Counted from the first letter of the stretch, positions 23,101-38,100 are shown. The stretch: 64,000 nucleotides of DNA from Psettodes erumei (GCA_016785225.1 JAFBJZ010000827.1:1-64000); one strand, 5' to 3'. Made by a program: numbers and translations. The notes: generated by a model not told the origin, from the sequence alone.

Positions 23101-26100
23101 GGCCCAAGGCCACCGTGAAGTGGATGAAGGGCGGTGAGGAGATCACCTTCAGCAAGCGTGTGGTGTACAGAGTGGACAAAGAGAAGCACACGCTCACCAT
23201 CAAGGACTGCACGCTGGCTGACGAGGGCGAGTACACCGTCGTGGCCGGAGACGACAAGTCCACCGCCGAGCTGATCATCAGCGAGGCGCCGACTGACTTC
23301 AGCATGCAGCTGAAGGACCAGACCATCATCGAGTTCGAAGACGCAGAGTTCACATGCAAGCTGACCAAAGAGAAGGCCGACGTGAAGTGGTACAGAAACG
23401 GACGCGAGATCAGAGAAGGACCCAGGTATGTCACCGCAGAACACACCCTCGTCCATGATCTTCTGATTCAAGGTGACCTTTCCAACTTCTCACCAAGTAG
23501 TTTACGTTTTATTTTCCCAGATTCACTTTTGAAAAAGATGGAAAAATGTGCACCTTGCGTATCAAGGAGTGCAGACCTGATGATGAGTGTGAATATGCCT
23601 GTGGTGTGGACGATAAGAGATCCAGAGCCAGGCTCTTTGTTGAAGGTGAGGTCCTCCGCATTTACTCTCTTTACCCCCACCCCCCGATAAAAAGAAGATT
23701 TTCAGTTTAAAGCTGTTCCTGCTCTGAATGAGCTCTTCATCAACCTCCTCCTGTCCCGCAGAGACCCCAGTGGAGATCGTCAGACCACCGCAGGACATGT
23801 TCGAACCTCCAGGCTCAGACGTCGTGTTCGAGGTGGAGCTCAACAAGGACAGGGTGGAGGTGAAGTGGTTGAGGAACAATATGACGGTCGTCCAGGGAGA
23901 CAAATACCAGATGGTGAGCGAGGGTAAAGTCCACAGGCTGCAGGTCTGTGAGATCAGACCCCGAGACCAGGGAGAGTACAGAGTCATCGCCAAGGACAAA
24001 GACGCCAAGGCCAAGCTGGAGCTGGCAGGTAGGCGTTCAACAAATCACCTCCACACGTTTTGCCTCATGATGTTGTCAGGTGTCCAGGTGTTTGTCATCC
24101 CTCTGACTGCATCTCTTTCCTCCTCCAACTCCAGCTGTGCCTCAAATCAAGACCACCGATCAGAGCTACGTCACAGACGCTGGGAAGCCCATCGTCATGG
24201 CCGTCCCCTACAGCGCCTACCCCAAGGCTGAGGCCGACTGGCTGTACGACAACCAGAGTCTGTCCAAAGACAACATCTACACCTCGGCGGACCGCACAGA
24301 GTACCGCCTGAAGGACCCCAAGAAGTCCGACGAGGGCCGCTACAAGATCAGGATCAAGAACAAGCACGGAGAGGGAGAAGCCTACATCCACCTGGACGTC
24401 ATTGGTGAGTGCTCCGAGCCGAGCAAGCTGGGATTACCCACTCAGATGTTCAGATTATTAAATTCAGTGACTACGTTAACATGCGCAGTTTAGTTGAGCT
24501 AACACAAATGACATGTAGACAGACTTAGACCTCAGTCCTCTCAGCACCAGTGTTATTTAGCTGATGTGAAAGGACCAGCCAATCGGAGAGCGGCAGGTGC
24601 AGTACCTGACTGTAACAGTAGATGGCAGACATCACGCAGACCTGGGGTCCAGCTGAATGAACTGAATGATCAATAAAGGAAATACAAATGTACAAATATT
24701 TTGGGATTTGACTATAATCGACTAAAACCGCCTGTAACACCACTGGACGTTTTATTTTGAAGGGTTTTAGATGCTGCTCTGGCTCTGGACCTTTTGTTAG
24801 ACGTCATCTTTCTCTGTTTCTCCGGTGTTCACGTCATTTCCTTTTCTACTCTTTTTACTCTCAGACGTCCCGGGACCTGTGAAGAACCTGCAGGTGGTCG
24901 ACACCGCAGACGGTGAGGTCAGCCTGGCATGGGAGGAACCCGAGAACGACGGCGGCAGCAAGGTCATCGGCTACGTGGTGGAGAGACGCGACGTGAAGCG
25001 GAAGACCTGGACGCTGGCCACCGACCACGCCGACAGTCCAGAGTACACAGTGACCGGCCTCCAAAAGGACTCCATGTACCTGTTCAGAGTCTGCGCCCGA
25101 AACCGGGTCGGCAGCGGACCGAACGTCGAGACTGACAAACCTGTGCAGGCCAAGAATAAGTTTGGTGAGAGTCTTCTTTATTTTTTCACGTTAAATGAAC
25201 TGATCAAAAAGCCAAATGTCCCAGAACACCAAGATGTTGCCTTCAGTTAACCCGTGTTGTCTCATATGTTTTTAGATGTTCCTGATGCTCCTCTGAACGT
25301 GATCGTGGGAAACGTCAGCAAGTTCGGCTGCACCGTCTCCTGGGAGCCTCCCGAGTCGGACGGAGGCTCTCCCATCACCTCTTACATCATCGAGCTGCGC
25401 GACCGCACGTCGGTGAAGTGGTCGCCCATCCAGGTGACCAAAGCCGACGAGCTCAGCGCCGTCATCAACGACGTCATCGAGAACAAAGAGTACATCTTCA
25501 GAGTCAAAGCCGAGAACAAAGCCGGCGAGGGAAAGCCCAGTGCCGCCTCACAGCCCATCAAGATCATGGATCCCATCGGTGAGTCCGACATCTTCATCGC
25601 ACCTTTCAGTTTAGTGCAGCTGAGAGTCAGGTTGGTCAATGGACTAATATTTGTGGTGTGTGTCCAACCCCTGCAGAGCGTCCCAGTCCCCCTCTGAACC
25701 TGTCCTGGCAGGACCAGAACAAGAGCTCAGTGCAGCTCACCTGGGAGACTCCTCTGAGGAACGGCGGCAGCATGATCACCGGATACATCATCGAACGCAG
25801 CGAGGAAGGCAGCGACAAGTGGCTCCGCTGCAACGCCCGTCTCTGCCCCGACCTCTTCTACAAGGTAACGTAAAGGGAAGTCACGATGTGTGATGGACTT
25901 AAACCCGTGACAGGTCTCCACTGACTCGCTTCTTTCTTCAGGTGTGTGGTCTGAAATACGGAGCCAAGTACAACTACAGAGCGTTTGCTGAAAACGCTGC
26001 TGGAGTCTCTGATCCGTCAAACATCATCGGACCTCTGCTGGCCGACGACACACATGGTGAGACTTGATCGGATCCGAATGGAAGATAATGAAGCAAACCC

Positions 26101-29100
26101 AAACATGGAATACAGGGTGAACGTTTGATGTATTTAAAGTCACGATTTCCCATAATGCTTCTCTCTTCCCTCTCCAGTCGGTCCAACACTTGACCTGAGC
26201 GCTTTCAAAGATGGCCTGGAGGTGATCGTCCCTCAGCCTCTCACCATCAGAGTCCCTATCACCGGATACCCGACCCCTGTGGCCAAGTGGACCTTCGGAG
26301 AGAAGGAGCTGACCACCGCTGACGAGCGCGTCTGCCTCATGACCAAGTCCACGTTCACGGAGCTGCTCGTCACGCCGAGCGTCCGCCCGGACAAAGGCAT
26401 CTACACCCTGCATCTGGAGAACGATGTCACATCTGTCTCTGGAGAGATTGAAGTCAATGTCATCGGTACGGATTCCAAACATACCTACATTTCTCAGTTG
26501 ATCTGAAACAGTTTATGAATATAAATGAGCTGGGGAACTGTTAAAAATCAGAGTTGGCATCATTGTATTTGTGTTTGTGTCCTCCAGCTGCACCCAGCGC
26601 ACCAAAGGACTTCAAGGTCCTGGAGGTGACGCGGCAGCATGTCCACCTGACCTGGGATCCTCCGGAGCACGACGGAGGAAGTCCTCTGACTGGCTACCAG
26701 GTGGAGAAACGGGACGTGTCCCGCAAGACCTGGGTCAAGGTGAGACTTGATGATTACGGTTCACGTTTTCCTCATGTACTTTAATCATTTTCTCCTGGTC
26801 TCAAATTGTTCTCAAACCATTGTGCACTCTCTCAGGTGGCCACAGGTATCCAGGATCAGGAGTTCACCGTCACCGACGTGATCGAGGGGAAGGAGTATCT
26901 GTTCAGGGTCACCGCCCTCAACAAGTGTGGACCAGGAGAGCCAGCGTACATCGACGAGCCCGTCAACGTCTCCTCTCCTGCCAGTGAGCGGAACCAGGAA
27001 TCAAAATGTGTAGTGATGAAACTGCAAACGGAGGAACTCTCTAACTTCTCTGTCTGGTTTCTTCACAGCTGTCCCTGACCCCCCAGAGAACCTGAGGTGG
27101 AGAGACAAGTCGGCCAGCGGCATCTTCTTGACCTGGGAACCGCCGAAGTACGACGGCGGCAGCGGCATCCGAGGCTACAACGTGGACCGCTGCCAGAGAG
27201 GGACGGATAAGTGGGAGCCCTGCGGGGACATGGTGTCTGAGCTGAAGTGCGAGGTGACCGGTCTGATCGAGGGTCAGTGGTACGCCTACAGAGTCCGAGC
27301 CCTGAACCGACTGGGAGCCAGCCGGCCCTGCAAGGCCACCGATGAGATCCAGGCCATTGATCCCAAAGGTACCCAGAGCATGCTGGGAAATACACGTGCA
27401 TTAACAAGATACAACAACCAGTAATCCACTTGATTTTTTCCTTTTCTGTTCTGATAAAATTTCTGATCAGGTTGATAGTTCAACATTCCCCAGACTTCCT
27501 GTTAATTATCCTCTTAATTGTAAACTTGTGACCGACCCTTGCCCTTATTGTCCCCGCAGAACCTCCTGAGATCCAGCTGGATGCCAAGCTGCTGGCTGGT
27601 CTGACCGCTAAGGCCGGCAGTAAGATTGAGCTGCCCGCTGAGGTGACGGGTAAGCCCGAGCCCCGGGTGAAGTGGACCAAGGCCGACCTGGTCCTCAAAA
27701 CAGACGACAGGGTGTCCATTGAAACCAAACCGGGACACTCCACTGTCACTATCGCCAAGACCACAAGAGATGACAGCTCCACCTACATCATCGAGGCCAC
27801 CAACAGCAGCGGCCGCGCCACTGCCACCGTCGACGTCAATATCCTCGGTTAGACCATTTAACAAGAAAAAGAGAAGGCTTTCCTAATGAATTTTAAGTTT
27901 CTGGGTAAATTGATTTCATTATATTTTCCTAACACAGACAAGCCTGGACCTCCTGCTGCTTTCGACATCTCTGAGATCACCAACGAGTCCTGCTTCCTGG
28001 CCTGGAACCCTCCACGTGATGACGGCGGCTCCAGAGTCACCAATTACATTATCGAGCGCCGAGCTGTCGACAGCGAGATCTGGCACCGGCTGTCCTCCAC
28101 GGTCAAACAGACCACCTACAGAGCCGTGGGCCTGGTCAAGTTCAAGGAGTACATCTTCAGAGTCTTCGCTGAGAACCAGTTTGGTGTCGGCCCAGCAGCC
28201 GAACACCCGTCCATCATCGCCAGATACCCCTTCGGTAGGTAACCTGACCGCAGGGCCTCCGGGGCTCTTTGTATAACTGCGGATCGTGACGTGGTAAAGG
28301 TGGGTTGTTTTGTCCTCAGACACTCCCGGAGCTCCTTACAAGCTGGAGGGTTCGGACATCGCCAAGGACTCGCTGACCCTGAACTGGTACGAGCCTGACG
28401 AAGACGGTGGAAGCCCCATCACAGGTTACTGGGTGGAGAGATATGAACCCGACCACGACAGGTGGATGAGGTGCAACAAGCTGCCCATCAAAGACACCAA
28501 CTACAGGTGAGTCTGAGCGTTTTAATGTCTGTCCAATGGGAGTTTGGCACTGAGCTTTGTCGAGCTGTATGGTGCTGATGTGACATGTCTTCTTCTGCAG
28601 AGTCAAAGGTCTTCCCACCAGGAAGAAGTACAAGTTCAGAGTCCTGGCCGAGAATCTCGCTGGAACTGGAAAACCAAGCAAGGAGACAGACCCGATCCTG
28701 GTCAAAGATCCCATCGGTACAAAGACGTTTACCTGCTTGCTGTAGGTGTGTTTGAGCATTTCCATCCTTTCAGAGACTTAACGAGATTATGGTCGCTCCT
28801 CTTCCAGATCCTCCATGGCCTCCTGGTAAACCCACGGTGAAGGACGTGGCTAAGACCACCTGCTTCCTGATGTGGACCAAACCAGAGCATGATGGCGGTG
28901 CAAAGATCGATGGCTATGTGATTGAGATGCTGAAGAGCGGCACCACGGACTGGATCCGGGTAGCAGAGAACATCAACGCCCTGGAGTACTTCCTGAAGGG
29001 CCTGATGGAGAAGCAGGAGTACTCGTTCAGGGTGCGAGCTGTCAACGTGGCTGGAGAGAGCGAACCCAGTGAGCCCAGCGACCCGGTGCTCTGCAAGGAG

Positions 29101-32100
29101 AGGCTCAGTAAGAAAAACTGACACACATCAGCTCACAGGCTCACGATTAAACCAAATGACACATTCAGCACGTAACGCTTTGCGAGCCCAGCGCGAATGA
29201 GTCTGTCTCGATCCCCTCAGATCCTCCTTCGGCTCCTCGCTGGTTGGATGTCGTCAACATCAGCAGGAACTCCGCCGACCTGAAGTGGACGGCGCCAGAG
29301 CGCGACGGCGGCTCCCCCGTCACCAACTACGTGGTGGAGAAGCGCGACGTCAGGCGTAAAGGCTGGCAAGCTGTGGACACCACGGTCAAGGAGCTGAAGT
29401 ACACCGTGACCCCGCTGAACGAGGGCTCGCTGTACGTGTTCCGTGTCGCTGCTGAGAACTCCGTCGGCGTGGGACCCTTCTGCGAGCTGGAGGACTCTGT
29501 GCTGGCCAAGGACACTTTCAGTAAGTTAGAAAGGACATTTAGTGACGTAAGGGTGTACTGTCAGGACAGCGAAGTGTTCACGAATGATTTTGTTTGTTAC
29601 AGCCACTCCTGGGCCTCCGTATGCCCTCACCGTCAATGCTGTGACCAAAAGATATGTGGACCTTCAGTGGGAGGAGCCGAAAAACGACGGTGGCAGACCC
29701 ATCCTCAAGTAGGTCTTCACTGGCAAGAAACGACGCTGTGGCACTTTTAGCGCTGAAAGCGTAATCGAAGAATGACACGAAAACTTTGTGTGACTCTGCC
29801 CAGGTATTCCATTGAGAAGAAGGAGAGGCTTGGAACCCGCTGGGTTAAATGCGGCAAGACCTCAGGTCCGGACTGTAAGTACAGAGTGACCGACGTCATC
29901 GAGGGAACGGAGGTTCAGTTCCAGGTCTGCGCTGAGAACGAGGCAGGTGTCGGACACCCGAGCGAACCCACTGAGCTTCTCACCATCGAAGACCCGACGG
30001 GTCAGTCCAGCGATGAGTAACAACCCGTTGAGCCAGTAGACTGTGAGTTAAGTGTAGAGAGCCTTAATCCGTCTATCCTGACTCCCGTAGGTGTTCCATC
30101 GCCGCCCATCGAGCTGCACGTGACCGGAGCCAGCCGGGACTTCCTGTCCATCGCCTGGAAACCTCCGCAGAGGAACGGCGGCTGTCCCATCACCGGCTAC
30201 CACATCGAGATGTGCGAGGCCGGAACAGAGAAGTGGATGAGGGTGAATTCTCGTCCAGTGAAGGAGCTGAAGTACCGCGTGGAAGAGGGCGTGGTCCCCG
30301 AGAAGGAGTACATCCTGAGAGTGAGAGCCATCAACTCCGTCGGCGTGAGCGAGCCCTCCGACATCTCAGAGAACGTGTTCGCCAAAGACTCTGACTGTAA
30401 GCGCATCCAGCACCATCTTGAAAGTTTCCTTTGCAGAGTTCTGGAAATCACCAAACCGATACAGTAACTATTTCTTCTGCGTTTCCAGGTAACCCGACAC
30501 TGGACTTCCAGACTCTGGACCTGGTCGTTGTAGAAACAGAGAAAATGCACATCCCGGTTCCCTTCAGAGCCGTGCCCTCACCCAGGATCACCTGGCACAA
30601 AGACGGCAAGGAGCTGAAGGCCGACGAGCGCCTTGGGCTCAGGTCAGTGTCTTGTTACTTTCTTCTAAGTCTTCATTTGGAGTTTTTCACCTTCATTTTT
30701 GTTGTCGGTGTGATGAGCAATGACTGATGGGATTGTTTGTGCCCAACAGGAAGGAGTATACTTCCTGCCACCTGGAGATTGACAGCAGCGTTCATGCAGA
30801 TGCCGGAGTGTACAAAGTGACTCTGGAGAACAAGCTGGGAGCTGCCAGTGCCACCATCAACGTCAAAGTCATCGGTATTGAAACAAACACCGTTTCTACC
30901 TCCTCTCAATGACATTGATCACTCGGTCTCTGTTTTTTTCACATCTCTGTGTCTCTGTCTTCAGGTCTTCCTGGTCCATGTAAGGAGATTTTGGCCTCTG
31001 AGATCACAAAGAGCTCCTGTAAAGTGACCTGGGATCCTCCAGACTACGACGGCGGCACCCCTGTTCTTCACTATGTCCTGCAGGTCCGGGATGGAAGCGT
31101 GTTTTTATTTTTGTGACTGTGATGATGGTTTTGAATCTGAAAGACTGAGTTTGTTCTTTTGTTTTGTTAAATTGACCTGTTTCTGCTTCTTCAGCGACGT
31201 GAGGCTGGCAGGAGGACGTATGTCAATATGATGTCCGGAGAGAACAAGGTGAGTTGGACTGTCAAAGACCTCATCCCCAACGGCGAGTACTACTTCAGAG
31301 TCCAGGCTGTGAACAAGATTGGAGGAGGCGAGTTCATCGAGCTCCGCAACCCGGTCATCGCAGAGGACCAGAAACGTAAGTTTCCCAAATTTAAGGCGCG
31401 CATGTAAACTTTCCGTTAGGTCGCGTCCGAGTGAGTTGTAACCAGAATCCGTCTCTTGGGGCAGATGCTCCCGACCCACCGGTGGACGTGGAGACCAACA
31501 ACCCCACATCCAGCACTGTCACCCTGACCTGGAAGCCCCCCATGTATGACGGGGGCGCCAAGATCATGGGCTACATCCTGGAGAAGCAGAAGAAGGGCGA
31601 GGACAAGTGGGAGAGGTGCAACGACTTCCTGGTGCCCGTCCTGTCCTACACCGTCAGGGGGCTGACGGAGGGCAAGAACTACACCTTCAGAGTCAAAGCC
31701 GAAAACGCAGCTGGGATCAGCGAGCCGTCGCGCAGCACGCCGTTCGTCAAGATCTCGGACGCCATCGGTAAGGATGGCATCACGTCATCTGGCGGCCTCG
31801 TGAGGCGAGGCAGATTTCTACCTTCACACAGGAGAAGGTTGCAGAATGCTGTCAGAATCAAAGTTTTTTGACACAGTAGTGTAGAGTACAGTAGTACATA
31901 GTATTTGTTGAATTACTCGGTGCATACCTTCATCATCTTTTACGCAACAAAAAACAAAACATGATTACAGCTGAGCTCTTTGTGAACTTCTCTCCTCTCC
32001 CCCAGATCCTCCAAAGGTTTTCCTGAGCGGCAGCCTGCAGTCCGGTCTCAGTGTAAAGCGAGGCTACGAGATCTGCCTGGACGCCAACATTTCCGGCTCG

Positions 32101-35100
32101 CCGTACCCCGAGATCACCTGGTACTGGAACAACCAGGTGATCCGTCCCGAGCCGCTCCGCAAGAGGCCCGAGAGGCCCCTGAAGAAGAAGGTGGAGAAGA
32201 AGGAGGAGAAGAAGGAGGAAGGAGAAGCCGAGAAGAAGGAGGGCGAGGTGAAAGAAGGAGAAGAGAAAAAGGAGGGAGAGGAGAAGAAAGAGGAGGAGAA
32301 GAAGAAGGAGGAGCCGGCCGCAGAGCCGGAGGAGGAGGAGTCCGACTACCCGACGATCAACGAGCGTCTCAACATCGACAACCGACGCAGAGGCACGTCC
32401 TCCGTCGTCATCAAGGACACAGTCCGCGCCGACCACGGCGTCTACATGGTGAAGGTGGAGAATGACCACGGCATTTGCTCGGCGACCTGCGAGGTCAATG
32501 TGCTCGGTAAGACTGACTCATATTCTGAAATCTAATTAATCTAATTAAATGATATTTCTCTAATGTTCACGTTTACTTAAACACCAACAGTAGATACAGA
32601 CATTGTTGTAATGAAATGTGTGTCTCTCCTCAGATACTCCCGGTCCTCCTGTCAACTTCACATTCGAGGAGGTGAGGAAGAACTCCATAATCTGCAAGTG
32701 GGATCCTCCTCTGGACGACGGAGGCAGCGAGATCCTCAACTACACCCTGGAGAAGAAGGACAACTCAAGCTGGAGTTCGGCTGGAGCAGCGTCACCTCCA
32801 CGCTCAGAGGGTGCCGCTACCTGGTGCCCAAACTCCTGGAGAAGAAGGAGTACATCTTCAGAGTTGTGGCCGAGAACAAACATGGTGCCGGTCCTCCCTG
32901 CATCTCCAAACCGGTCGTTGCCAAGAATCCTTTCGGTACGGCATCACTCAGTGTTACTCCTGGTCACGCTGCCAGTTCACCAACTTGAAGTAATCCTGAA
33001 ATGAAACACATAGTGACTGAATGTCAGTCTAATTTCCTCTGCTGTCCCATCCCTTTGTCCTCCTCAGAACCTCCTGAGGCTCCTGATAAGCCACAGATTG
33101 ATGATATGACGGCCCAGAGCATGCTGGTCACCTGGAACCAACCAAACGACAACGGCAGCCCTATCGTGGGTTACTGGGTGGAACGCCGCGAGATCAACAG
33201 CTCGCACTGGACTCGTGTGAACAGGTGGGACACAGTGACAAATGCTGTTTATTTTGCCTGAATTTGGACCAAAATGATTTAAAAGTGGGCGGTGGCTAAT
33301 TTTTGGGGACATGTCAAAGCACAGTGACAGAATCCTTTCTGATCTGGTCTTCAGGAACATTGTCCCCAACACTGAGCTGAACGTCGAAGGCCTGCTGGAG
33401 GGGATGACTTACATCTTCAGGGTGGCAGCCGAAAACCAGGCCGGCCCAGGAAAGTTCAGTGTCCCCTCTGAACCGATGACGGCCCAGGCTCCGATCTGTA
33501 TGTAAACCATTCTGAACCCTGCTGGACATTTCTACATATCAGCCAAAGTGCACGACAGTAATTCAGTCGTATCCAAACTGTTTTTATTTGTGATGCTGCA
33601 GTGCCTCCTGGACCACCAGTTGCACGCGTGGCGGCGACCACCGACCACTCCATCGACGTGGAGTGGGACCCACCTGTCGACAATGGCGGAGGAGAAATCC
33701 TGGGATACCATGTGGATAAGGTTAGACTACCAAGCCAACATTTGATTTCAGCTAGGCGTTAACTGCGGATCAAAAATCTTAATTATTAAATGGTGTTCTC
33801 TCAGGCCATGGCTGGCACCAAGGATTGGTCCAGGTCTACAGAGCGACCCTGGAAGACCAGGGCCTTCACTGTCTATGGAGTCCGTGAGGGAGCCAAGTAC
33901 ATGGTCAGAGTCATTGCCTGCAACGCTGCCGGCGAGGGTACACCAGGATTCACAGAGGCCGTGTTTGTCAAGAACCCTGCAGGTCAGCCAAAAGAAAAGA
34001 AAAACACATAAGACAGCAAAAAATACAAACATTGACACCAGTGTTTAATAAGCTTGTCTAATTCAATGTTGATGTAAATCTCTTTTTTCACTGATGGCTT
34101 CTTCCCCTGGTTGGTTGCCCCCTTCAGAGATGCCAGTGATTGAGATGGACCTGTTCATCAAGAATGGCATCAGCATCAGAGCTGGAGAGACACTTCTTGT
34201 ACCTGCTACAGTCACAGGGAAACCCTACCCATCCATCACCTGGACCAAGGATGATGGCAAACCTGATAAAGAGCGAGTGGAGATCCTGACTGAGGGCAAC
34301 GACAGCATCGTTTCAATCAAGAACGTCCAGAGGAAGGATTGCGGCAAATACCAGATATCTGCTTGCAACCCCAGTGGCATCAAGTCAGCCTGGACCAGAG
34401 TGGAGGTCATGGGTAAGTTGAAGTCAATGCGGTTGGGGAAAGGACTTGATAATAAAACTCTACAGTTAACCTGAGTTTAAATGATGCTGTGAAGTAAAAA
34501 TGATCACACATTGTTTTGTCCTCAGATGTCCCTGGACCCGTCACGGACCTGAAGCCCGTCGTTGTGACTCGTAAGATGATCTTCCTCAACTGGGACGACC
34601 CCGAGGACGACGGAGGCAGCGACCTCACCGGCTTCCTCGTGGAGCGAAAAGATGGCAAGATGCACACTTGGAGGCAGCCTGTTGAAACCACCTCATCCAA
34701 GTGCGAGTGTGTGGGCATTGTGGAGGGACAGGAGTACATGTTCCGCGTCATCGCCAAGAACAAGTATGGCCTGGGCCCACCCGTCGAGCTGGGGCCCATC
34801 CTGGCTATAGACCCACAAGGTGAGTTCAGAAGTCATTGGATTTTGTTTTAGAGATGAATCTGGAAGCATTGCAAATGATAACTGGTCTTCGCTCAAAAGT
34901 GGATTTGTACCTTAAACTATTTGGCGCTTTGATGGTTCCACAGGTCCACCATCAAATCCTGAGAAGTTCCATTACACCGAACGCACCAAGAACTCTGTCA
35001 CGCTGGCCTGGAAGCCACCTCGTAACGATGGCGGCAGCCCCGTCATCGGCTACTTCGTGGAGAGGAAGAGGCAGGACCAGCAGGCCTTCGAGCCTTGCAA

Positions 35101-38100
35101 CACAGAGATTTGCCCTGACTTGACCATGACTGTGGAGGGCCTGGAGGACGCCTGGATGTATGAGTTCAGGGTCAAGTGTACCAACCTGCTCGGAGAGAGC
35201 GAGCCGACTTCCCCGCTTATCGTTGTCATCCAAGATGACGAAGGTAAACCCTGACCCTGCTGCTCAAAACAAGTTAGGATGGTAATGGTACCCACAGTGC
35301 TGATTTGTTTTGTTCCCATCTCCTTCCTCTCAGTTGCTCCTGAGGTCCACATGCTGAAGCACTTCAAGGGCGATTCCATCACTGTGAAGAAGGGCGAACC
35401 CATCGAGATCCCTGCTGATATCTTGGGACTTCCCATCCCTAAGATCGAGTGGTCTAAGGACGACGTGGTAATAGCGAAGCCCAGTGAGACTCTGCTCATT
35501 GAGACGCAGGTGACCGGCAGAATGAATGCCAAGACCACACTGTCCATCCCAGCGGCCAACAGGAGGGACCGCGGCAGCTTCACTGTGTCTGCCTCCAACA
35601 ACATGGGCTCAGCCAAGCACACCATCTACGTCATGGTGCTGGGTGAGTTGAAACGTGGCGCTGGCTTGATCCAGGGCAGCAAAGAGTGGATGCAAAGTGT
35701 ATATGCGAACCAGAATGACCAACTGACAGAGTTCCAACTCATGTTCTTCCCTCAGACCGACCACTTCCACCCAGGAATGTGACGGTTTCCAACATCAGGG
35801 CGGAGTCCTGCTACCTCCAGTGGGACGCACCACTTGATAATGGTGGCAGCGAGTTGACCAACTACATTGTTGAGAAGAGGGAAGTGATGACAGAGGAGCC
35901 AGAGCTTGAAGAGGGACAGGAAGCTCCAGCTGAACCGCAGTGGGTGGAGGTTACCAACACCGTCGTCGAGAGGAAGTATGGGGTATGTCCTAATAACAAC
36001 AACAGTAGTGGTTGGAATAAAATTTTCGTGGATCCTTGAAGTCCTGTTTGACCAATAGTAACACCCCATCCCTCTCCTGCAGGTGTGGAACCTGGAGACC
36101 AACAAGTCCTATTTCTTCCGGGTCAGAGCCGAGAACCGCTATGGCAAATCTGACCCCTGCGCGACAGAGGAAGTTCAGATAACAGACCCGTTCGGCCTTC
36201 CTGGCCCGCCAGAGAAACCAACCATTGCAGAGTACTCCAAGACCTCCATGACCCTGACCTGGGAACCTCCCAGGGACACCGGCGGCTCCATGATCATTGG
36301 CTACTGGCTTGAGAAGAGGGAGAAAGGCACCACCTACTGGGCCAGAGTCAACAAGGTGCCAGTCACCAAGAGGGGCATGAAAGGCTGGGAGTACCAGGTG
36401 AGCAGCTGGGACCTTGTTTCAGTGCTTAAAGAATCCTCACACATGGCAACGCCTTCTACACACACATACAGAACCTCAGGGTGAACCCAAAAAGACCTGT
36501 AGAACTACAGGACTACTTGTCACTGTCCATCAGGAACCTTTAAGAGGCTCCTTCATGGATCTTCAGCGTGGTCTGTCACAGACCTTTAGCTACAGAAGGC
36601 GTCTAATACTTTCTTTTCCGTGACTCCCAGGCGACTCGTCTGTTTGAAGGCACAGAGTATGAGTTCAGAGTTGCCGCCTGCAACTCTGCAGGAATCGGAC
36701 CGTTCAGTGGACCTTCCGACTCTGCCTTTGCTGTCGATCCAATCAGTGAGTAAAAGCTTTTTTTTAAGCATTGGATATTGTGGTCGATTCATCACTGTCC
36801 CTGCTTAGATTGAGAAGAGGATGAATTGAGGTTTCCTATAAAGGATAGTGCTTCACTAACTTGTGCTTTTCCCTCCAGCTCCTCCCAGCATGCCTGCTGC
36901 TCCTGAGGTGGTTGATAAGACAAAGTACAACGTCACGCTGTCTTGGAAACCGCCAGAGAGGGACGGAGGAAGCCCCATCAAGGGCTACATCATCCAGATC
37001 CAGGATGAAGGCAAATCCGACTGGGTGAGGGTGAACGACCCCGACACCCTTCACCCCACGACCGAGTACACCGTGCCCAGCCTCCGCGAGCTGAAACGCT
37101 ACCGCTTCAGGATCATCGCTGTCAATGAAATTGGCGAGTCAGACCCCAGCCCCCGCACCAGCGAGGTTCTGATTCAGGATGTCCAGCGTATGTCCTCCTT
37201 TAGATTGTCTTCACCATAAATGGATAACTTTCATGTCTATCCAGAGGTTTTTCCTGCATTGCCTCTGTCCTTCACCAAGTCTCCACTGATATCTCTTACT
37301 TGACAGTTCCACCGGCCATCTCCATCGACGTGCTGGTCGATGACCTGCTGTGCATCCGTGCTGGAGATCCGATCAGGATTCCCGCCACCATCAAGGGCCG
37401 CCCCGTTCCCAAGGTGACCTGGGACTTCGATGGCAAAGCCAAGTCGCACAAGAAGAACAAACTGCACACGCTGCCTGTGGACTCTGAGGTGAGATCCTTA
37501 CAACAATACAGGGATTTTCTCTCCTCAGTTAAAATATTCTGCTTCACAATAAAACAAATTGAGTATTTTACAGTCAGAGTAATTAATATGTTATGGATCT
37601 TAGTCTCATCCCTTCATCGTTTTTATGTTTTTAGGTGGAGTCCACAGACACCACGTCCACGGTGATGATCCCAGTAAGCCTGCGGAGCCACTCTGGACGC
37701 TACACCATCACAGCCAAGAACAAGTCCGGACAGAAGCACGTCAACGTCAGAGTCAATGTCCTCGGTATGTCTGTCCTGTTTTTATGCAGACTTGGAACCT
37801 CATGCATCCCTCAACTGCTTCCCCACACACCTGAGAATGTTCTGCAGAACTTCCACAGTTTCTTTGTTCTTCGAGCGTTGGTATGTTTTTGTTGTCCTGT
37901 AGTTATGTCTAATTGTACATTTGTTCCTGGGTTCAGATGTCCCTGGACCACCAAAGGAGCTGAAGGTCACCGACATAACTCGGGCTACCATGAGGATAAT
38001 CTGGAAACTCCCTGACAACGATGGAGGAGAGAGAATTAAGAGCTACTTTATTGAGAAGAAAAGTCTCACTGACAAGGCCTGGACCAAGGTGAGTTTTGCA

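Noticed and set aside
31933..32469. 178-residue minus-strand open frame with long Leu runs, looking like membrane segments
   Set aside because: It is the complement of the GAG/AAG repeat that encodes the Lys/Glu insertion of A17; CTC/CTT codons give Leu by chance.
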